DNA from: Gigantopelta aegis
Lineage: Eukaryota > Mollusca > Gastropoda > Neomphalida > Peltospiridae
Length of the DNA: 64,000 nt
Reading direction: 5' to 3'
Assembly (NCBI RefSeq): GCF_016097555.1
Contig: NC_054702.1
Coordinates: forward strand, 70,857,695 to 70,921,694
Shown: positions 22,440 to 33,581 of the stretch, piece after piece
Layout of the letters: every line of letters begins with the position of its first letter
How positions within the stretch are numbered: the first letter of the stretch is position 1
Made by a program: the position numbers and the translations under genes
The notes under the pieces: generated by a model
Seen by the model: the letters and a program-made list of their open reading frames with translations, nothing else
What the model was told of the DNA's origin: nothing
The model's database searches: none

Positions 22440-23180
22440 CAGATTCAAGATAGGTCTTCTGTGAGGCAATTGCAGTATCTGTTTGCCATCAGAGGTCGCG
22501 GTAATCATTGTGTTGCCATGATGAGATGATGCATATTTTTACCATTTGCTTCCTCCTCGTGCGATAAGGATAATAGCAGACATCTTCACTAAACGAGACA
22601 TGCGTGGAACAACGGCAGCGGGCAAATAATCGAATTTTGTAGAAACTGTATCTTAGCTAATTGCGATTGACTTGTGTTACTGGTAGCGGTCGCTAGCCGA
22701 ACGCTGCGCATACGCATTACACTGTTTCGCCTGAGTTATACGCTACTCTGCACACCACATCTCCATAAATTGCGCGCAATAGCGAAAATTGACTGCAGAA
22801 ATTATCCAGCGAGAGTTATTTATTTTGAGGGGGTCTTTTCCGTATGACATATGGACGGAGAGAGCATGGAAGTGCGATCCGAGAGACGTTCTATGGGCAG
22901 AAACGGCAAAGAACAAAACGCGCAATAATAAGTACCCTCGTGAGAAATAATGATGGGATATGCCATCACGTGATGTGTCAAAAACAGTAACAGCCAATGA
23001 TTGATCGCTCCCTTGAGCCTCAATATCGAATTTAGTTGTCAAAGAGGGCACTTCGTGGCTTATGCTTCCGCTACTATGAAATTGTCTAAAGCGCCATACA
23101 ATTTGTTGCCAAAACGAGACGTTGGAGACTGAAATCGTTGAGAATGGGAGTTAGTAGAGCAGCCATCTTATAATACGCTA
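22440..23180. other. GC-richer unique island with palindromic words, possible regulatory DNA
   Basis: No SINE or microsatellite. It contains a 12-base perfect palindrome ATTGCGCGCAAT (22769-22780) next to CCATAAA (22763-22769), and a second 12-base perfect palindrome CATCACGTGATG (22964-22975) enclosing the E-box TCACGTGA. TGATTGATCG near 23000 is PBX/HOX-like. No coherent coding frame is seen. A regulatory role is inferred from composition and motif words. Confidence 0.3.
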
Positions 23181-23625
23181 CCTCAGGGTAAATTTAAAAT
23201 GCTTGTTGCGAATTAGCGCGTGTATGGATTTGAAACATTTAGGGCAACAGAGATTATATTGCTGCATGGGGGGAAGTGTTCAGGCGTGTGGTATCAAATT
23301 TTTATTTGTTGAACCTCTTAATGAAATACTACCAAATGTATGGTGCGTGCTTACTGCAAACGAGTTTTGAAGATGCGGCAACTACAGGGTTACTGTTTCC
23401 TTAAGGTGGGGGTGGAAGAATGAGGAATGCATCAACTCTGACAGACAAATGATCAAAAGATATAAATAATATAATTAATAATATCTCAGATAACAACGAA
23501 CAATCCAATAATTGGTTTAATTCTTAGAATAGTCTAACAGAAGTTAGCTCCTGCCATTTTAGGCTGTTCAAACTGTTAAGCAGTTTTAACGTGCTGCTTC
23601 TGAATTGGCCAGTAGAACAGTGATG
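23181..23625. other. Unique DNA, no gene recognised
   Basis: Nothing recurrent seen. Confidence 0.4.
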
Positions 23626-23765
23626 TGTTCAGAAGGCCGAGCGCTCGACGAACAATTAGACTGGTACTATCGTCTTCTTTCATGTTATGTTCATCTAACG
23701 TAAGACGCACCCCCCCCCCCCCCCAAAAAAAAAAAAAAAAAAAAAAACACCCAGCCTAGCGAGCC
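23626..23765. mobile_element. MITE-like element, family GTTCAG, with C15-A23 expansion
   Basis: The left arm GTTCAGAAGGCCGAGCGCTC matches the element at 10077-10218. The interior word ACAATTAGACTGGTA matches ACAATATTTGACTGGT. The right part is replaced by a C-run followed by an A-run (23710-23747), and the right arm is degraded (CAGCCTAGCGAG). Confidence 0.6.
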
Positions 23766-26196
23766 TAACATTAAATCAAAGTGATATGATAGAATGTTAT
23801 GGTAGAAGCCAAATTCTTCGCGAGGGCCCGTCCTCCTGTATAAGCCAGTGATTATGCTTCTGAACCCAGCTTAGTGACGCCATCCCACGAGTTACCGTTT
23901 TCATCCCATTGAATTAGTCTTGCTTCCAGTGTGTAGATACTAATTTCCGACGTCTCGATATAGATGCCAGTAAACAAAACTGAAGAAAAAGAAACGTGTT
24001 TCAACAGTATTTATAAATATCTGTTTTTTTATACTTCATTGTGAAAGGACGAGACAACCATGATATGATTCTAAAGTTTTCTGTATGAAGAACAATCAGA
24101 TCGCAAAACTGTACAGTCTAAACAATGATTATTGTAGTTAGCAAGAAAATGAGCGTTTAACTGAACAATCTGTAACACGTGGTATTACTTCAGGCTTGAA
24201 CTGTCATGTTTGTTGTGCGAACCAAAATGAATAAAACATAGTAATACAATAAAATCAGAATAATGTATGAGATTTTATTTCAGTAGCACTTGTTTGGGGT
24301 GAAGAAGGAGTTTATATTTTTATTTATAGTAAAACATCATTCTGTGAATATGTTAACATAATTTTTTTTTATCACGGAAAATAACACAATGATCAGGCTC
24401 TGATTTTTGTATTTTTACTTGCTTCATAATCTGCGTCCTAAATAAAATATGATAACGACATGCTAATTCTAAAACAGGTACAATGATGATCTCATTATAT
24501 TGAAACCCATAAATTGTTTATCTATTTAGAATCCAACAACAAATTCAAACAGAGTAAACCGTATTTCCAGTCTTCTAATTCCACGTTCAAACCTATTCAA
24601 ATATTGTTCTCTTCTATGCAATATATTCATTTTTGTTTTGAGACATATTCTTACTGATTGTTTAAATGGGTTTTTTTAAAGCATGAACATTTTGATCTAG
24701 TTAGAACTAAAAACAATTAATTAAAAATAAGTACTTGTACAAATGTATATCAAAATCTAAAATGGCAACATAAACACATACAAATAACATTCTCTTTTTT
24801 TCTTAGTAATACATTAGTTTCCATTTGATTTTCAGGCATGTACTCTTATTGATTGTTTAAATAAATTTGTTAAATGACTGGAACACCCATTGTTTTATTC
24901 TAGTGTTCTTGCGCGTTCACTGTCGAGTTTAATTGGCGATAAACGACCCAAATAGCTATTATCTTTTAGCATGTGAGCATTTGAAAGAAAAAGCACAGCT
25001 AGAAGACGACCCCCTGTCGCACTGCACTTGGCAAAATTAAACATATCATTAGCATATTTGTGGCGCGTTGGTGTACGAAAAACAGCTCGTTTCTTTGATG
25101 TAACACCGATCATTGGTGCAAAATAAATCAAACTGAAATGTCAGTGGTCGTAACTGTTCTAAAATATTATCGTCATCGTGAGATGCAGAATGTTTGCAGC
25201 CGATACCCCTGGCAAATTCGTTGAGCTGTATGATCCTCGGTGAAATAAAACCATCGCTCACGCACGACTTGGGTGCATTGGATGGGATATTTTGTACAAT
25301 TGAGTAAGTTTCAATCATTTGGATGCTGTGATGTTAAAGGTGCGAGACAACAGGTGGCAGGGTGCGACGCCCAGGCTAAGGTACAGATGGAGTAACGGTA
25401 AAAGGCTGTGTAGGAATGAAACAGTATGAGACGGGATGTAATACTGAAGATATATCACGCCCATTGGCGGGTTTTGCGGTTTCTGAGGTCGTGAGATTGG
25501 CATCATCAAAAGACAACACCCTACCCCTTCTCAATCAGTGCTTCAATTATTCATCTATTTACTCACCTTAAATGTGTTTTGTCAGTAGATATGCAGCATT
25601 TAAAACAATGTCTTCCCCTATGCTGGTGTAAGCATGTTCGAATAGCAGCGCCAGAGGCATTTGCTATAACTACATTATACTATATTTTAAGGATGTTGGA
25701 TACTAGTATTAGGTTCGTATCCAAATACTGGCTTCCCCACTTCATGGACTAGGTCAATACACTGACCACCCCACCCTCTCTTCTCCCCCACCCTACTATC
25801 TCTGTCTGTCTCTAACACACGCGCACCCACGCGCGCACACGCACACGCTCAAACACACACACACACACATACATACAAAACACGCACACTAACCACTAAT
25901 GACTTAACATTTGCTGCCTTCTGAATTGAGTACAAGATGCTATACAACATATCACTATTACAGACATACGTGACGGGGTCTAGATGGAACTCTCGCCAGT
26001 AGCCGATAATTCATAAACAAAATTGTGCTCTAGTGTAATTTTTACTTCGGACACATTATATGTAGGTATTGCCGCTTCTGAGTTATTATTATATATTATA
26101 AGGTTGAGTATAGTTATGGGTAAAACTCAACTGCGAAGATTCAAACCAGATACCTTCAAGTAACGCTAGCGCTGCACGTATTGGACTACAATGTAA
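23766..26196. other. Unique AT-rich DNA, no gene recognised
   Basis: A diverged direct repeat of about 60 bases occurs at 24620-24680 and 24808-24870 (shared TTGATTGTTTAAAT-like core). CA/ACGC-rich sequence lies at 25810-25885. A GC-richer block at 24890-25500 has only short frames. No gene is called. Confidence 0.4.
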
Positions 26197-26303
26197 ACAC
26201 ACACACACACACGCACGCACGCACACACACACACACGAACGTACGTACGCACGCACGCACGCGCACACACACACGCACACACGAACGTACGCACACACAC
26301 ACA
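26197..26303. repeat. (CA)n/(ACGC)n/(ACGT)n imperfect microsatellite
   Basis: Mixed CA, CACG and GTAC units. The block CGAACGTACG occurs twice within it. Confidence 0.93.
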
Positions 26304-26905
26304 AACCGAAACGACTAAGTTAGGTGACATAATAGCATACAATATGTAATGCAATGTGTGTAGTTCGTCACTTGTCAGGTAATGCAACCAGTCCAACTAC
26401 ACCGAATACAAATGAACAAGAATGATCTATGTGACAATTATTTTCTTAATCCCGTGACTATGTACAACACGTTTTCTTATAATTGCAAAAACACATTCCA
26501 CTTACTTAGCAAGCACTGTAATAAACCCAGCCACCACTCTGATTTTAAAAAGAGAAAAAAAAGAAAATAAATAAGCCACCTTTTGTGATGGAAAATAAAT
26601 TAAAGGTCAGTAAAAAATTTAACACTGCTCATTTGTTTTAGCACTGAATATATAGCACAGTGGAAATATCCCATTGGCTCAATCAGTACAGAAGTGGCCA
26701 TTCAACCAGTTCAGACTCTCCACATGTAATCTTGAAATAATAGATACTGCAGACGAGACCCGCTGGAACCCCCACAGTGAATAATAAGTTATTTGTTGTA
26801 TTTAATCTAGGATTTTCAGACACTTTGCAACAGAAACGAAAACATAAAGGAAATGAAGATTATGTCACCTCAGCACATTGTGAAGCCAGTCTATCTAGGC
26901 AGACA
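26304..26905. other. Unique DNA, no gene recognised
   Basis: Nothing recurrent seen. Confidence 0.4.
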
Positions 26906-26989
26906 GACATACATACAGATATATAGATAGAGAGAAATACACATAGATAGGTAATCAGACAGATAGATAGATGGGTAGATGGGTAGATG

Positions 26990-27037
<48 letters not shown>
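26906..27037. repeat. (GATA)n microsatellite, imperfect then perfect
   Basis: Imperfect GATA/GACA units to about 26990, then a near-perfect GATA array. Confidence 0.93.
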
Positions 27038-27040
<3 letters not shown>

Positions 27041-27075
27041 AATAGATATATAGAGAATGATAGAGCGACAAAAAC

Positions 27076-27250
27076 AGCAGCAAGGGGTCTTTTATATTCA
27101 TTTCATCATAGGCAGGGCAATGCATACAACAACATTTTGAGTATTAGTTGTGGGGCATTTGGTGGGACGGGAAGAAACCGAGTACATCGAAAGCAATCGA
27201 CCTTGCGACCGATCGCACCTCAGCCGAGTACTTTACCATCGAAGAACATC
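27076..27250 (-). mobile_element. Diverged SINE-B relative
   Basis: The minus-strand reading shows a core-like AAAAGACCCCTTGCTGCTG and a head-like part with GTAAAGTACTCGGCTGAGG and a B-box-like GGTCGATTGC. The tail is absent, cut at the GATA array. Confidence 0.55.
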
Positions 27251-27264
27251 CTGACCCGTCACCC

Positions 27265-28260
27265 AATAGAGTAGTAAGGTTCTAGGCATGTCTGTGGAAG
27301 AGATCAAGTCATTTGGTATACCGGAGTGCTCGGTGCCACAGAAAGGATGCAACTGAACGTAGAAGACGAGTCAAAAGATAATGAAGCCAGCACTCTGGGG
27401 ACAAGCATGTTTATCGGCGATCTCGCAGCTGACGAGAGGCTGGTAATGGCTGTGGGAAACAATTGGCAGCTGAAATGGGTGTCCTCTTTTCAGAGAAACC
27501 AATTAACGTTTCTTCGGTAGATTCATAAATATCGATCATTTGACAATAACGTGCGACTGGGTGGCTGAAGATTGAAATGGCCGCTGGACCGCGTTGTTTG
27601 CTGTTTACCACGAAATGATCATCATGAAGGGATAGGACTCGCCGTTCTGGTCTGGGCACCCTGTATAGCGGCGCGGGATTCATTAGTAGAACCATCATTG
27701 ATCACGAGTCTTTGGCTTAGACTATAGAAGGCAAAAAGTAATAGCTAGCCAAGTGATGCGTTTTATTGTGTGTCGAAGCAAAAAGTGCCCCATAAACTTT
27801 GATTTATGATTGGCGATGACAAGCGTCTTTTGTCGGCGGTCCTCTGCAATTGCTTTCTTGGCGAAGGTAATCGGCCAGCTCGCTCCACTGCCATCATAAA
27901 GCCCTGGTCTCTACACTTCCGTTCTCGCAGATCTCATCAAACTGTCATTACCCTCGCCTAATGTTTTGCCTTTAACGGCACTTAGAAGTGTGCCAGTTAG
28001 GCAACGTTGCACCTTTAATGGAAAGACCAATTTTATGGGCAATGGACTGGAAGAATGGCGCATGCAACGCATGCTGATTACACGGCACTTCTATTTGATC
28101 AGGCTGCGCAGCTCAACAAATGTTTGGTGTGGTCTCAACGAGTGTAGGTCCACGGCTCAATTGGCGTTGTCTCCTCACTCAGAAAGTCTAAAATTAATTC
28201 ACGTTTTCAGACGGTCGTTTGTCGATGACGCTTGCTAGACTGAGTTTTACGCTACACATT
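27265..28260. other. GC-richer unique island, possible conserved non-coding DNA
   Basis: About 1 kb free of repeats. Overlapping short frames on both strands (27326-27520 plus, 27411-27698 minus, 27966-28238 plus). Homeodomain-like words occur, including CATAAATATCGATCATTTGA around 27512-27532. No protein family was recognised. Confidence 0.3.
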
Positions 28261-28325
28261 AAACCGAATGACCACTGCGGGAATCAGTCAAAATAGTTTA
28301 GCGAAAAACGGCTGGCTGAAACGTA

Positions 28326-28480
28326 GGCCCTGGGTCCGTACTTATAAAACTGTAGAGTCTAGACTCACATTTTTAATGACGTCAAACGCAATGCAATTTG
28401 TATGGTGTTATGGCGTTAAAGGCTCAAAGTCTATGAGTCTTGAGTCTAGACTCTAAATGTTTTATAAGAACAAGGCCAGG
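28326..28480. mobile_element. MITE-like foldback element with GAGTCTAGACTC palindrome
   Basis: The left end reads CCTGGGTCCGTACTTATAAA and then TAGAGTCTAGACTCA. The complement of the right end reads CCTGGCCTTGTTCTTATAAA and then TTAGAGTCTAGACTCA. The arms are about 40 bases and close to 80% complementary. The palindromic word GAGTCTAGACTC sits at the inner end of each arm. About 155 bases, non-coding, lying ten bases left of a SINE-A. Confidence 0.85.
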
Positions 28481-28490
28481 TCTGGAATCA

Positions 28491-28757
28491 GCCTCGGTGG
28501 TGTCGTGGTTAAGCCATCGGACATAAGGTTGGTAGGTATAGGTTCGCAGCCCGGTACCGGCTCACACCCAGAGCGCATTTTAACGATTCAGTGGATAGGT
28601 GTAAGACCACTACACCCTTTTCTCTCTCACTAACCAACTAATAACTAACCCACTGTCCTGGACAGACAACCCAGATATCTGAAGTGTGTGCCAAGGCTAG
28701 TGTGCTTGAACCTTAATTGGCTATAAGCACAAAAATAAGTTGAAATGAAATGAAATG
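28491..28757 (+). mobile_element. SINE-A retroposon, full length
   Basis: Head GCCTCGGTGGTGTCGTGGTT with a B-box-like GGTTCGCAGCC, complete body, first hairpin arm CTGTCCTGG, second arm degraded (CCAAGGCTAG), and an end of TGAAATGAAATGAAATG. It lies immediately beside the foldback element at 28326-28480. Confidence 0.92.
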
Positions 28758-28904
28758 TAGGGAATATCGTGAGTCTAAAGTTCGATATATCGTAGAATCG
28801 AGCCATTTCAATTTATTTCCATTCCAACCATAACCACATGAATAGCATATCAAAAGTCGTGGTATTTTGTATCCTGTCTGTGGGAAGAAACTTATAGGAT
28901 GTTA

Positions 28905-29018
28905 GTCGTTGCTAATCAGATATTAACCCATTAATCTTTGTCCAGAACGAGCCACTTAGACTTTTCAATCGAATGCCCAGGACGGCGTGCGTGATCCTTA
29001 ATTGGATATCAGCACGAA
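28905..29018 (+). mobile_element. SINE-A tail fragment
   Basis: GCCCAGGACGGCGTGCGTGA is followed by CCTTAATTGGATATCAGCACG, matching the second hairpin arm and tail of SINE-A. The upstream part is diverged. Confidence 0.7.
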
Positions 29019-29514
29019 CTGATTACTTCCAATACAATATGCCATACATTAGCATATCTTCGTATGTTTATTCAACTTCTTGTACTGTCAAAATAACAAA
29101 CAATCACCAATTATCCAGTTATTAACTGCCGAGGAGGACAGATATATTACTAATGAATTGCTGTACAATTTGCAACTATTCTTGTTTGTAATATATATAT
29201 AAAACCCTTACAATATTAACCAACCATAAACTTTTAAAATATAATAATTTTACGCGTCGTGAATGCGCCTATCCTAAAGGTCGTTTTATCGCATAACTTG
29301 TATACATATATCAAATACATGTGGTTTAATTTTAGTTGTCCTTAATGGTGGTGCATCGAATAAAATAAACCCACTCTCTAAAGGCGTCTTTCTACAGTAC
29401 GACTTGTAGTAACAGCGAAATGAGTTGTACTGCTAGAACGCACAGACTATATCCATTTATTTTCTGAATATAATTATTATAATGGTGTGGTTGTTGAATG
29501 GAATTCTGAGCTGG
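29019..29514. other. Unique AT-rich DNA, no gene recognised
   Basis: Nothing recurrent seen. Confidence 0.4.
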
Positions 29515-29735
29515 ATTCAACTCTGTTGGTAGAGGGTTCTAGGGTCGAACGTCCACGGCGGACCCATTGTTTTTTTCCCGTCCCCACCAGTGCCCCACGA
29601 CTAGGATATCAAAAGCTGTGATATGTCCTGTTTTTCGGAAAGTGTAGATGGTTTCTTCTGAAGACTACTCATAATTCAAATGTTTTACGTACAATATCCG
29701 ATGATTAATTAATGTGTTTTAAACAAAACACAACG
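29515..29735 (+). mobile_element. Diverged SINE-B relative
   Basis: A head-like part (CTGTTGGTAGAGGGTTCTAG, B-box-like GGTCGAACGTCC) is followed by CCACGACTAGGATATCAAAA, GTGATATGTCCTG and a tail-like CCGATGATTAATTAATGTG with TTTAAACAAAACACAA. It is an old copy with a head closer to the alternative type seen at 58.6 kb. Confidence 0.65.
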
Positions 29736-30567
29736 TTAGAACAGAAATTAACCATCTGGGTTGCCTATCCAGAGCATATTTGAATAGGAAATTTCAGCAA
29801 AGGGTCTGTATTATACATTTATTAATTTTCCCCACATATAAGATAGCACTTGTAAACCATGACATTTTATACGAAAACTTGTGTGCTAATTCTTGGTCAG
29901 TCAAAATCTCTTGTTGTTGAGTGGTAGATCGCTCGAGCTAGCTGCACCGTATGAATGCACCTTTAGATACTAAGGGCGATGTATATTTTACTGAACACGA
30001 TCGGGGCATTATCTGGGAATGCGGGGTGCAACGAAAGTGTCCATTGGTGCTCGGGCGGTGTGAAGCGGAAGATGACAACCAGAGGGTGGAAGTCAGCGAG
30101 CCGTTCAACAGACACGGGAAGCACTTTTATTCACGGTTATCGGGTGTCTACTAAGTTATTCAGCGACACTACATTAGCACTAACAGTCGCATAACTTTAC
30201 CGTCCCCAGGGGCTAAATTTGTCACTTTCCCAACGTAATGTGATGCTTAAACTGTTGCCGTTTTAAATTCCAATGCATGTTTAATAAGTTAAAAGTATAG
30301 TGTCAACTAGAATTGTCAGTTTTTATTTATTTATTTATTTATTTATTTATCTGTGTTTAGGTTCAGTGCATCAAGCGAGTCAGGGTTCACACAAAGTGAA
30401 AGAAGGTGTGTAGCTCAGAGTTAATGTTAAAGCTGACGATTAAGCGCATTAGATCTTTTATAAGCACTTCTGCCGCGAACAGAACAACACTTACCACGAA
30501 TTTGATACACCGGCTGATCGCCACCGACAGTGTTCTGAGCGCTTGGTGTCTTTCCAGTAAAAGTTAA
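29736..30567. other. Mixed unique DNA with weak SINE-like remnants
   Basis: Faint core-like words occur at 29800-29870 and 30440-30530 (minus-strand direction), too diverged to delimit. A (TTTA)n array lies at 30325-30350. No gene is called. Confidence 0.35.
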
Positions 30568-30630
30568 AATTTGTTTTGTTTAACGACACCACTAGAGCAC
30601 ATTGATTTATTAATCACCATTGGATGTTAA

Positions 30631-31379
30631 AGGGACATTCCTGAGTTTGATACAATTTTAAAGATGTTATCGACTAACAGAGACTTTTTGACGATTGTAA
30701 TTACATATCAAATATATTTTTCTGCATAATATATTAGTGACTGTATATTAAACGTGTTTCTGGTCGTTCTAATATTTGTACTAGTTTAAATTTCATTTAA
30801 TTTTCTCAAATATATTTTTGAGACAAAATCCAGTTTGGGCTTTTTACAAATATTAGAGGGACATTCCTGAGTTTGCTCCATTGTAAGATGTTCCCGACTA
30901 ATAAAATATTTCTACGAATAAACTTACATATTAAATATATTTTGTTGTTTAGAATATCAGTGTCTGTATATCCAATGTGTTTCTGGTCATCTTAATATTT
31001 CTAGGAAGCCCAAACTGGATTTTATCTTCAAATAATTTCGTACGTACGAAAAAAACAATACTTTAAGAAATAAAAGGAAATTTAACCTAGTACAAATATT
31101 AGAACGATCAAAAACACGTTTAATATACAGCCACTAATATTTTATGCAGAAAAATATATTTGATATGTAATTACAATCGTTAAAAAGTCTCTGTTAGTCG
31201 ATGACATCTTTAAAATTGCAGCAAACTCAGGAATGTCCCTTTAAGACGACCAGAAACACATTGAATATACAGACACTGATATTCTAAACAAGAAAATATA
31301 TTTAATATGTAAGTTTAATCGTAGAAATATTTTAGTAGTCGGATACATCTTACAATGTAGGAAACTCAGGAATGTCCCT
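30631..31379 (+). mobile_element. TTAA-flanked MITE-like element, outer copy, interrupted
   Basis: Terminal inverted repeats AGGGACATTCC and GGAATGTCCCT are directly flanked by TTAA at 30627-30630 and 31380-31383. TTAA target duplication with short inverted repeats is typical of piggyBac-type cut-and-paste elements, so this is probably a non-autonomous relative. The outer copy consists of 30631-30852 and 31245-31379, interrupted by an inverted copy of the same element. No transposase frame is present. Confidence 0.88.
30857..31240 (-). mobile_element. TTAA-flanked MITE-like element, inner inverted copy
   Basis: A complete 384-base element with terminal repeats AGGGACATTCC and GGAATGTCCCT. 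It is flanked by TTAG (30853-30856, a probable mutated TTAA) and TTAA (31241-31244). It is in the opposite orientation to its host copy: its left part matches the complement of 31245-31379, and its right part matches the complement of 30631-30780. A perfect palindrome TTTCGTACGTACGAAA lies near the middle (about 31045-31062). Confidence 0.9.
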
Positions 31380-31548
31380 TTAAACACGTGGGCATTCTGA
31401 CATATAGTTTTAGTGAAAACCCTCAACATTTGCTGCAAGACATCTTTTATGTGCATGACAGCATGACAGTACATAAAACAATTTTCATATACCAGTCGTG
31501 GGCCACTGCTTGGTACGGGAAAAACCCAATGAGATAATGGATCCACCA

Positions 31549-31816
31549 ACGGTCAGTCTAGGATCGATCCCCGTTAGTGGGCCCATTGGGCTATTTCTCG
31601 TTCCAGCCAGTGCACCACGACTGGTATATCAAAGGCCGTGGTATGTGCTATCCTGTCTGTGGGATGGTGCATATAAAAGATGCCTTGCTACTAATGGAAA
31701 CATATAGCGGGTTTCCTCTCTATGACGGTGTCAAAATGACCATATGTTTAACATCCTATAGCCGATGATTAATAAATCAATGTGCTCTAGTGGTGTCGTT
31801 AAACAAAACAAACTTC
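31549..31816 (+). mobile_element. SINE-B retroposon, truncated within the head
   Basis: It starts around the B box (GGATCGATCCCCGT), then has the full core and tail GTGGTGTCGTTAAACAAAAC. The A box is missing. Together with the minus-strand copy on its left it forms a head-to-head pair. Confidence 0.93.
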
Positions 31817-32431
31817 AACCATTACACAAGTTCTGTCTGCTTATACTCGGTTACCATAGTTTTAACCCAATAGCCGATGCATTTTTCGTTCTGGAGTATC
31901 GTTAAAGCGGCAGTATCCGGAATATTTTATTATTTAAGCATATAGAACAGAAAATCGAATTACGTTTGGTGCATATATGACGCCTCACTCCGCATTGGTT
32001 TCACTACGCTGGCTTATCCAGGTCAAAAACAAAGCTGATATTTCGAAAGTGGGACACTTTTGACGGGCTCCTACCGATCTCGGTTTTCACTGGCTTATCA
32101 CAAGTGTGGAATTCCCCAACAAGAGATCACGTGAGATTTCGCAATTTTTGAACAAATTTAACTGTCTTGATTGAGGGGTCGTCTCATATCTCCAAAACAT
32201 ATTTATATCCATAGAGGTATGGTACAACGCCTTTCCAGGGGTCGGTGGGTGGGGTATTTGCCTTGAAATTTTGACAGTGGCCAGCTGTTGGCATACGCGT
32301 TACATGTAAGGGGGTGTTACTAATTATGTAACGCTCTAGGGGTAGAAGAAGAGGGTATTGTGCTCGATTTACGTAACTTTTTCAAGACTATATGTTATTT
32401 TTATTCATTACTTAGACCTAAAAAGGATCGA
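31817..32431. other. Unclassified block, possibly a dispersed element
   Basis: 31885-32400 has a texture unlike the unique DNA around it, with GTTACTAATTATGTAACGC and TTTACGTAAC words. No second copy lies in the window and no terminal repeats were found, so its status is open. Confidence 0.3.
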
Positions 32432-32822
32432 TCCCCATCGGCGGGTATACAAAAAGACCATGGTATGTGATATCCTGTCTGTGGGATGGTACATATAAAC
32501 GATCCCATGCTGAAAAAAAATGCAGCGGGTTTCCAAGGCGCGTGTGCAGGGATTTCAGATTGTGTTGAGCGAAGTTTATATGGGGCCATGCTCCCCCAGA
32601 AAATACATTTCAATTTTTTTTAAAGCTTGGGCAAGTAAGGGTTTCGACCTCCAAAACCCTTCCCCTGCACATGCACCCGATTCCTCTCTGAGATTATGTC
32701 AAAATTACCAAATGTTAGACATCCAACAGCAGATGGAAGGAAGGATAGGATATGTTTTATTTACGGTTGTATGACGTCGGATGATTATTAAATCAATATG
32801 CTCTAACTTTGATGTCGTTAAC
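32432..32822 (+). mobile_element. SINE-B retroposon interrupted by a MITE-like element
   Basis: B-box word GGATCGATCCCCATCGG, core CCTGTCTGTGGGATGGTACA and GCAGCGGGTTTCC up to 32534. It resumes at TCTCTGAGATTATGTC (32685) and runs to GATGTCGTTAACCCCC. The tail has lost its A/C-rich end and runs into a C14 tract. Confidence 0.85.
32535..32680. mobile_element. MITE-like element, family GGCGCGTGTGCAG
   Basis: A 146-base insertion exactly within the SINE-B at the word GGTTTCC. The ends GGCGCGTGTGCAGGG and, complemented, GGTGCATGTGCAGGG are inverted repeats. TTCC is present on both sides (32531-32534 and 32681-32684) and may be the target duplication. Because the SINE consensus is known from other copies in the window, both edges are well defined. 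Confidence 0.85.
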
Positions 32823-32835
32823 CCCCCCCCCCCCC

Positions 32836-33568
32836 TAACTTTACCCTTTCCAAACGAAAGAATATTTTATTTGAATTTGTCGATTTTAACACGTAAAATT
32901 AAGAAGTGAAAACGTTCATTGTCTACTTTAGTATATTTTATTTTAAAAGATATATACATGATTAATGTGTTACTAGTATACAAACTAAACTTTGAAAGTT
33001 CTACTAACACTTTATAAAATATTAATTCTGAAATAGGAAGGTACGATTGTCGATCATACGTTGTCAAGATCAAACCGGTTTTAACGAAAGACTCTAGTAC
33101 CGTATCCTCAACCGAACGTTCTTCGTACAGCGCAAGATTTATTTTTTTATTTTTTGAGACGAACCCTACAATTTGAAATCGGCAAACGCACGTGTTAACT
33201 GAAAACCTGTCGTTTGTGCTTTGCCGAGCTATGGCGACAGAGGCGACAAATCAAGCGTATACTTTTGACGATCTCCATTCATAGCGAACACACACGAGTT
33301 TTATAAAAGTGCATTTGAGCTTGTATTTCATATTTGTACATGATGTTATAATATGGTAACCAGAGAATGTAACTTTAAACATTCATTCATTTATGCCTAT
33401 ACTCGGTGTACCACCAAATTAAATCCCTTAGACGACAATGGTAACACATGTCACTTCATACAGCGTTTCAGTCAACATATATATAAACACTACTACACCT
33501 CTCCCGTAAAGTCAATAAAACAAAATTGGGGTTGAGCTGCTGGAAGCAGACATAACGAAAAGCGAATT
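32836..33568. other. Unique AT-rich DNA, no gene recognised
   Basis: Nothing recurrent seen. Confidence 0.4.
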
Positions 33569-33581
33569 TGACTACCGTAAC

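Larger units (their letters stand above)
30568..31548 (-). mobile_element. SINE-B retroposon split by nested TTAA elements
   Basis: The tail and core edge lie at 30568-30626 and the rest at 31384-31548. Joining the two restores a SINE-B with the target word ATGTTAAACA. The inner end stops near the tRNA head and meets another SINE-B head-to-head at about 31549. Confidence 0.85.

Noticed and set aside
27326..27520. Small plus-strand gene in the 27.3-kb island
   Set aside because: An overlapping minus frame is equally long and no family was recognised.
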